Shown here: piece after piece, positions 7,812 to 10,129 of the stretch
How the letters are laid out: the number at the start of each line of letters is the position of its first letter
Numbering within the stretch: the first letter of the stretch is position 1
Source: Nitrospina sp.
GTDB lineage: Bacteria > Nitrospinota > Nitrospinia > Nitrospinales > VA-1
Length of the DNA: 10,129 nucleotides
Direction of reading: 5' to 3'
NCBI GenBank assembly: GCA_018665625.1
Contig: JABJCF010000117.1
Span: forward strand, 1-10,129
The notes under the pieces: model-generated
The model's input: the letters and a program-made list of their open reading frames with translations, nothing else
What the model was told of the DNA's origin: nothing
The model's database searches: none
Translations under genes and position numbers: made by a program

Positions 7812-9599
7812 TTATCCTGGAATATGGGCGCGTCCAAAATCACCGGGATTTTCCAAATCAAAAACTTTGCCTTCGACATTTACGGCAATCAGTTTTTCTA
7901 TCCCAGATTGTTTTGCGATGGCTTTTATTTCTGAATACCCGTTGCCCGAAATATTGTTGAATGGAATTACTCCCAGAGAATAGGATTTCTTTCTCAATTT
8001 TCCAACCATGCTATCTGGAAATGTTTTCTGGTTGAAATGGTTGTCTCCATATAGCAGGACTTCATTGATGTGCGGATTTTTGCGCAATTCAGGTTCAACC
8101 GAGGGCTGGGCAAGTACTGTTATCTCTTTGTTGAATTGACTATGAAGGGAGTTAACCACATCGTGGATCTGCTTCATCCTCGAACTGCGAAACAATAATA
8201 TTTCTCCGTCTTGCTTCAGTTGGACGGATTTAAAATTATCCTGCGCGGTTGCTTTGTAACGTTGGTTGAAACCCATTTCATAAAGTTTTTCTGCTTCGCG
8301 AAAGTTATCCATGATTTTTTCAGCCGGATACTCTGGACGGTTGACCACGACATGGTTGCCACCATCAAAATGTTTCCAGTCCAAGTCTTTTAGGTGTCCC
8401 TGCTCCTTCATGCGATTAAAAAAAGGAGTGCCCGGTTGTGGTGTACTAATGGATAACTGAAATCGCCATAGTAATTCGCGGTCTAGCAATTCTCGAATGA
8501 GGTCGAGGGTTTTTTTATCGCAATCATCGGTAGATCCTTCACCACCAAAGGTAAATGTTCCATAAAATTTTAAGCCGATATTGGTGCCGTGCTGCATCAA
8601 TTGTTTTAATTTTGGGACGTTAAATTTTCTTTGTAGCTCCATTCCTTTAGCAGCGTGTTCTCCTGCTGTTTCGATTCCCAGTCTAACCATGTAGTAGCCG
8701 GCGCTTTTCATGTTATCGAGAACTTCTTCATCCATCGGCCACTGACCGCACATGACGTCGTACTTTAAATCGTCCAGTCCGTTTTCACGAATGGCTTTTG
8801 TTAGTTCGAGGATATATTTTTTACTGCCATTGTGAACTTCCTCGTCGAAGAAAATCCCTTCGAGCTGTGGATATTTGGCTCGAAGCGTTTGTAATTCGTA
8901 GATCACATTTTCTGGATTTCTGGGGCGCCAGTTGGGCCGTTGATAAGAAATATTTCCGCACACGCAAAAGGTGCAAGACAACGGGCATCCACGAGAAGCA
9001 TAGGCTTGGATTTCCAGGTATTCGCTGGAGGGTTCTCCCGGCATTCCATAATCAAGTCGTGATACATCATCGTCCTCTGGTAATGGTAAATTGTTGACAT
9101 CGAGAGGCGGACGAATATTGGTGTTTGGCCAGAGGCCCATGATGTCTTTATGGTCTTTCCCCTGTAAAATATCGAGAACGACCATTTCGTATTCGCGAAG
9201 AATTACAAAGTCAGCATACTCGCTGACCTCTTCGGGGAAAGTCGTCGGATGAGGACCGCAGAAAATTAGTTTGGTGCCAAACCGGCGTTTGACTTCCATG
9301 GCAAACCGGCTATCTGCATCGATTGTGCGCGTGGCGCAATCCATTACAAGGTAATCAGGGCCAAATTCAGAGACTTTTTCGACAAACGCATCGTGATCCC
9401 ATTTATCCAGGCACCCATCAAAAAACTTGACCTCGTGGTCGGTATCTCTTTTTAAGATGGAGGAACAATAAGCGAGTTGCCAAGGGTAGTAGGTGAATAT
9501 GTTATGGTCTTTTGTGCTATTGGTCCAACGGCTCGGTGAGTGAATCATTGCATAGCCATCGGCATCGATTCCAACGGAGTTACAAACAGCAATTTTCAT
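7812..9599 (-). CDS. B12-binding-type radical SAM protein with C-terminal half-GT9-like module (first gene of operon)
   Basis: This 595-aa protein is a paralog of the operon's third gene. Residues 1-148 form the cobalamin-binding-like domain, with NSVGIDADGYAMIHSPSRW at 7-25, YYPWQLAYCSSILKR at 37-51 and FCGPHPTTFPEEV at 113-125. The last matches the GGPHPT-PEE pattern of B12-type radical SAM enzymes; DxHxxG is absent. The 4Fe-4S motif is C205-x3-C209-x2-C212, with another cysteine at 214. FFDEEVHN is at 250-257, LGIETAGE at 307-314, and STPQPGTPFF at 385-394 near the end of the core. Residues 465-585 are the half-GT9-like module (EILLFRSSR, NPHINEVLLY, SLGVIPFNN). The length exceeds the common 450-500 aa because of this module. 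AGAGGA at 9605-9610 is a good ribosome binding site. The chemistry is probably radical modification of a lipid, sugar or natural product; the substrate is unknown. It is first in a three-gene operon, divergent from ftsY. Confidence 0.86.
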   Translation of the reverse strand: MKIAVCNSVGIDADGYAMIHSPSRWTNSTKDHNIFTYYPWQLAYCSSILKRDTDHEVKFFDGCLDKWDHDAFVEKVSEFGPDYLVMDCATRTIDADSRFAMEVKRRFGTKLIFCGPHPTTFPEEVSEYADFVILREYEMVVLDILQGKDHKDIMGLWPNTNIRPPLDVNNLPLPEDDDVSRLDYGMPGEPSSEYLEIQAYASRGCPLSCTFCVCGNISYQRPNWRPRNPENVIYELQTLRAKYPQLEGIFFDEEVHNGSKKYILELTKAIRENGLDDLKYDVMCGQWPMDEEVLDNMKSAGYYMVRLGIETAGEHAAKGMELQRKFNVPKLKQLMQHGTNIGLKFYGTFTFGGEGSTDDCDKKTLDLIRELLDRELLWRFQLSISTPQPGTPFFNRMKEQGHLKDLDWKHFDGGNHVVVNRPEYPAEKIMDNFREAEKLYEMGFNQRYKATAQDNFKSVQLKQDGEILLFRSSRMKQIHDVVNSLHSQFNKEITVLAQPSVEPELRKNPHINEVLLYGDNHFNQKTFPDSMVGKLRKKSYSLGVIPFNNISGNGYSEIKAIAKQSGIEKLIAVNVEGKVFDLENPGDFGRAHIPG

Positions 9600-9604
9600 A
9601 TATT

Positions 9605-9625
9605 TCCTCTGCGGCGCGCCGCCGC
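9605..9625 (-). promoter_or_regulatory. GC-rich leader hairpin abutting the ribosome binding site of the radical SAM operon
   Basis: In the minus-strand transcript a 5-bp stem (GCGGC/GCCGC, bases 9621-9625 with 9611-9615, loop 9616-9620) ends directly at the AGAGGA ribosome binding site at 9605-9610. The same stretch contains a perfect 12-bp palindrome, GCGGCGCGCCGC (9611-9622), which could instead be a protein-binding site. It stands out from AT-richer surroundings. A role in limiting translation is inference from position. Confidence 0.35.
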
Positions 9626-9706
9626 TGGCAATAGGTCAATACTTGTAGAGCGAACTGAATACTTAAAAGCCTTTAACTTTAGGTTTGCTCACAGAATAAT
9701 TTTCAG

Positions 9707-9750
9707 CTCTTTTTCCGGAACCGGAACGAGGGGCCCTCTAACAAAAAGAG
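9707..9750. repeat. Inverted repeat with nested short palindromes in the intergenic region before ftsY
   Basis: CTCTTTTT (9707-9714) and AAAAAGAG (9743-9750) are perfect 8-bp inverted arms. The 28-base interval holds two smaller symmetric elements, CCGG-AA-CCGG and GAGGG-G-CCCTC. It lies in the 306-base gap (9600-9905) between two divergent genes, where no terminator is expected, so an operator or cruciform-like regulatory site is possible. I see no small gene, tRNA or phage site elsewhere in this gap. Confidence 0.35.
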
Positions 9751-9767
9751 TCTAAATGCCATAACGG

Positions 9768-9796
9768 CTGAAATCAAATAAAACTTTACCTATAAA
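9768..9796 (+). promoter_or_regulatory. Candidate sigma70-type promoter for ftsY
   Basis: CTGAAA at 9768-9773 and TATAAA at 9791-9796 are 17 bases apart and match consensus at 4 and 5 of 6 positions. The site is oriented toward ftsY, leaving a leader of roughly 100 bases. No comparably good site was found for the divergent operon on the minus strand. Confidence 0.35.
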
Positions 9797-9905
9797 GGCT
9801 TTCGGGGTGGTCTATCCAATTGATTTTCCGTAGAATTTAGCGCCATAAACAGGGTATAGTCCCATTGGGAAGGGTAAGTTAACAATTAGTATAAGAGGGG
9901 ATTGA

Positions 9906-10129
9906 ATGGAAGAAACTGAGACACCGGAGGAAGAGCTTAAATCCGGTTTTTTTGCCCGCCTCAAATCGGGATTGCAGAAAACGCGTTCCAATCTTGCGGG
10001 TGGAATTGAAAATATCGTTCAGGGTAAGGCAAAAGTAGGCCCTGAGTTATTGGATGAACTTGAAGAAACACTTCTGATTGCCGATGTCGGCATGGAAACC
10101 ACCGCCTTCATTTTGGAAGATTTAAAAAA
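9906..10129 (+). CDS. ftsY: Signal recognition particle receptor FtsY, N-terminal part only
   Basis: The first 74 codons of ftsY are present before the window ends. FtsY is the SRP receptor GTPase that docks ribosome-nascent chain complexes at the inner membrane. A short acidic N-terminus (METE-like, EEEL) leads into SGFFARLKSGLQKTRSNL, the typical entry of the helical N domain. This is followed by LLDELEETLLIADVGMETT, the conserved N-domain helix with ADVG. The acidic A domain is only about ten residues, so this is a short-form FtsY. The GTPase G domain lies beyond the right edge. GAGGGG at 9895-9900, five bases before the ATG, fixes the start. The gene is cut only by the window, with no sign of damage. 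Confidence 0.93.
   Translation, partial: MEETETPEEELKSGFFARLKSGLQKTRSNLAGGIENIVQGKAKVGPELLDELEETLLIADVGMETTAFILEDLK

Overview
The window reads as chromosomal DNA of a Gram-negative-type bacterium: it has a lipoprotein signal peptide, clear Shine-Dalgarno sites and a bacterial FtsY. An assimilatory nitrite reductase next to a nitrite-type FNT channel, together with multiple B12-binding-type radical SAM proteins, would suit a nitrite-using lineage such as Nitrospinota. That placement is a guess from gene content, not a proven assignment. No transposase, integrase, phage gene, tRNA, rRNA or CRISPR array is visible.

Left part, plus strand (1-2592). A 5'-truncated ferredoxin-type nitrite/sulfite reductase (nirA-like) is followed after 14 bases by a formate/nitrite-family channel (nirC-like). 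Together they look like a nitrite uptake and reduction operon. Directly after the channel, without an obvious protein gene, lies a stretch of about 230 bases. It has an 8-bp closing helix with a T-run just after it and several strong internal hairpins, so it is a candidate structured RNA. A 38-codon ORF overlaps its 5' half.

Middle part, plus strand (2662-5447). A two-domain SDR-DUF2867 oxidoreductase-like protein is followed by a lipoprotein with seven FG-GAP/VCBS calcium-loop repeats, probably a seven-bladed propeller exported to the envelope.

Right part, minus strand (9599 down to 5459). Three tightly packed genes form an operon with gaps of 3 and 4 bases. The first and third encode paralogous radical SAM proteins (595 and 580 aa) with a B12-binding-like N-terminal domain, a CxxxCxxC cluster and an extra C-terminal Rossmann-like module. 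The middle gene (200 aa) encodes what looks like the same module on its own, joined to a membrane helix. The module resembles the N-terminal half of GT-B family 9 (heptosyltransferase-like) enzymes but lacks the usual catalytic Gly-Asp signature and the C-terminal donor-binding half. This repeated half-GT9 module is the most unusual thing in the window. The operon leader carries a GC-rich hairpin against its ribosome binding site.

The right edge (9906 onward, plus strand) holds the start of ftsY, divergent from the radical SAM operon across a 306-base intergenic region.
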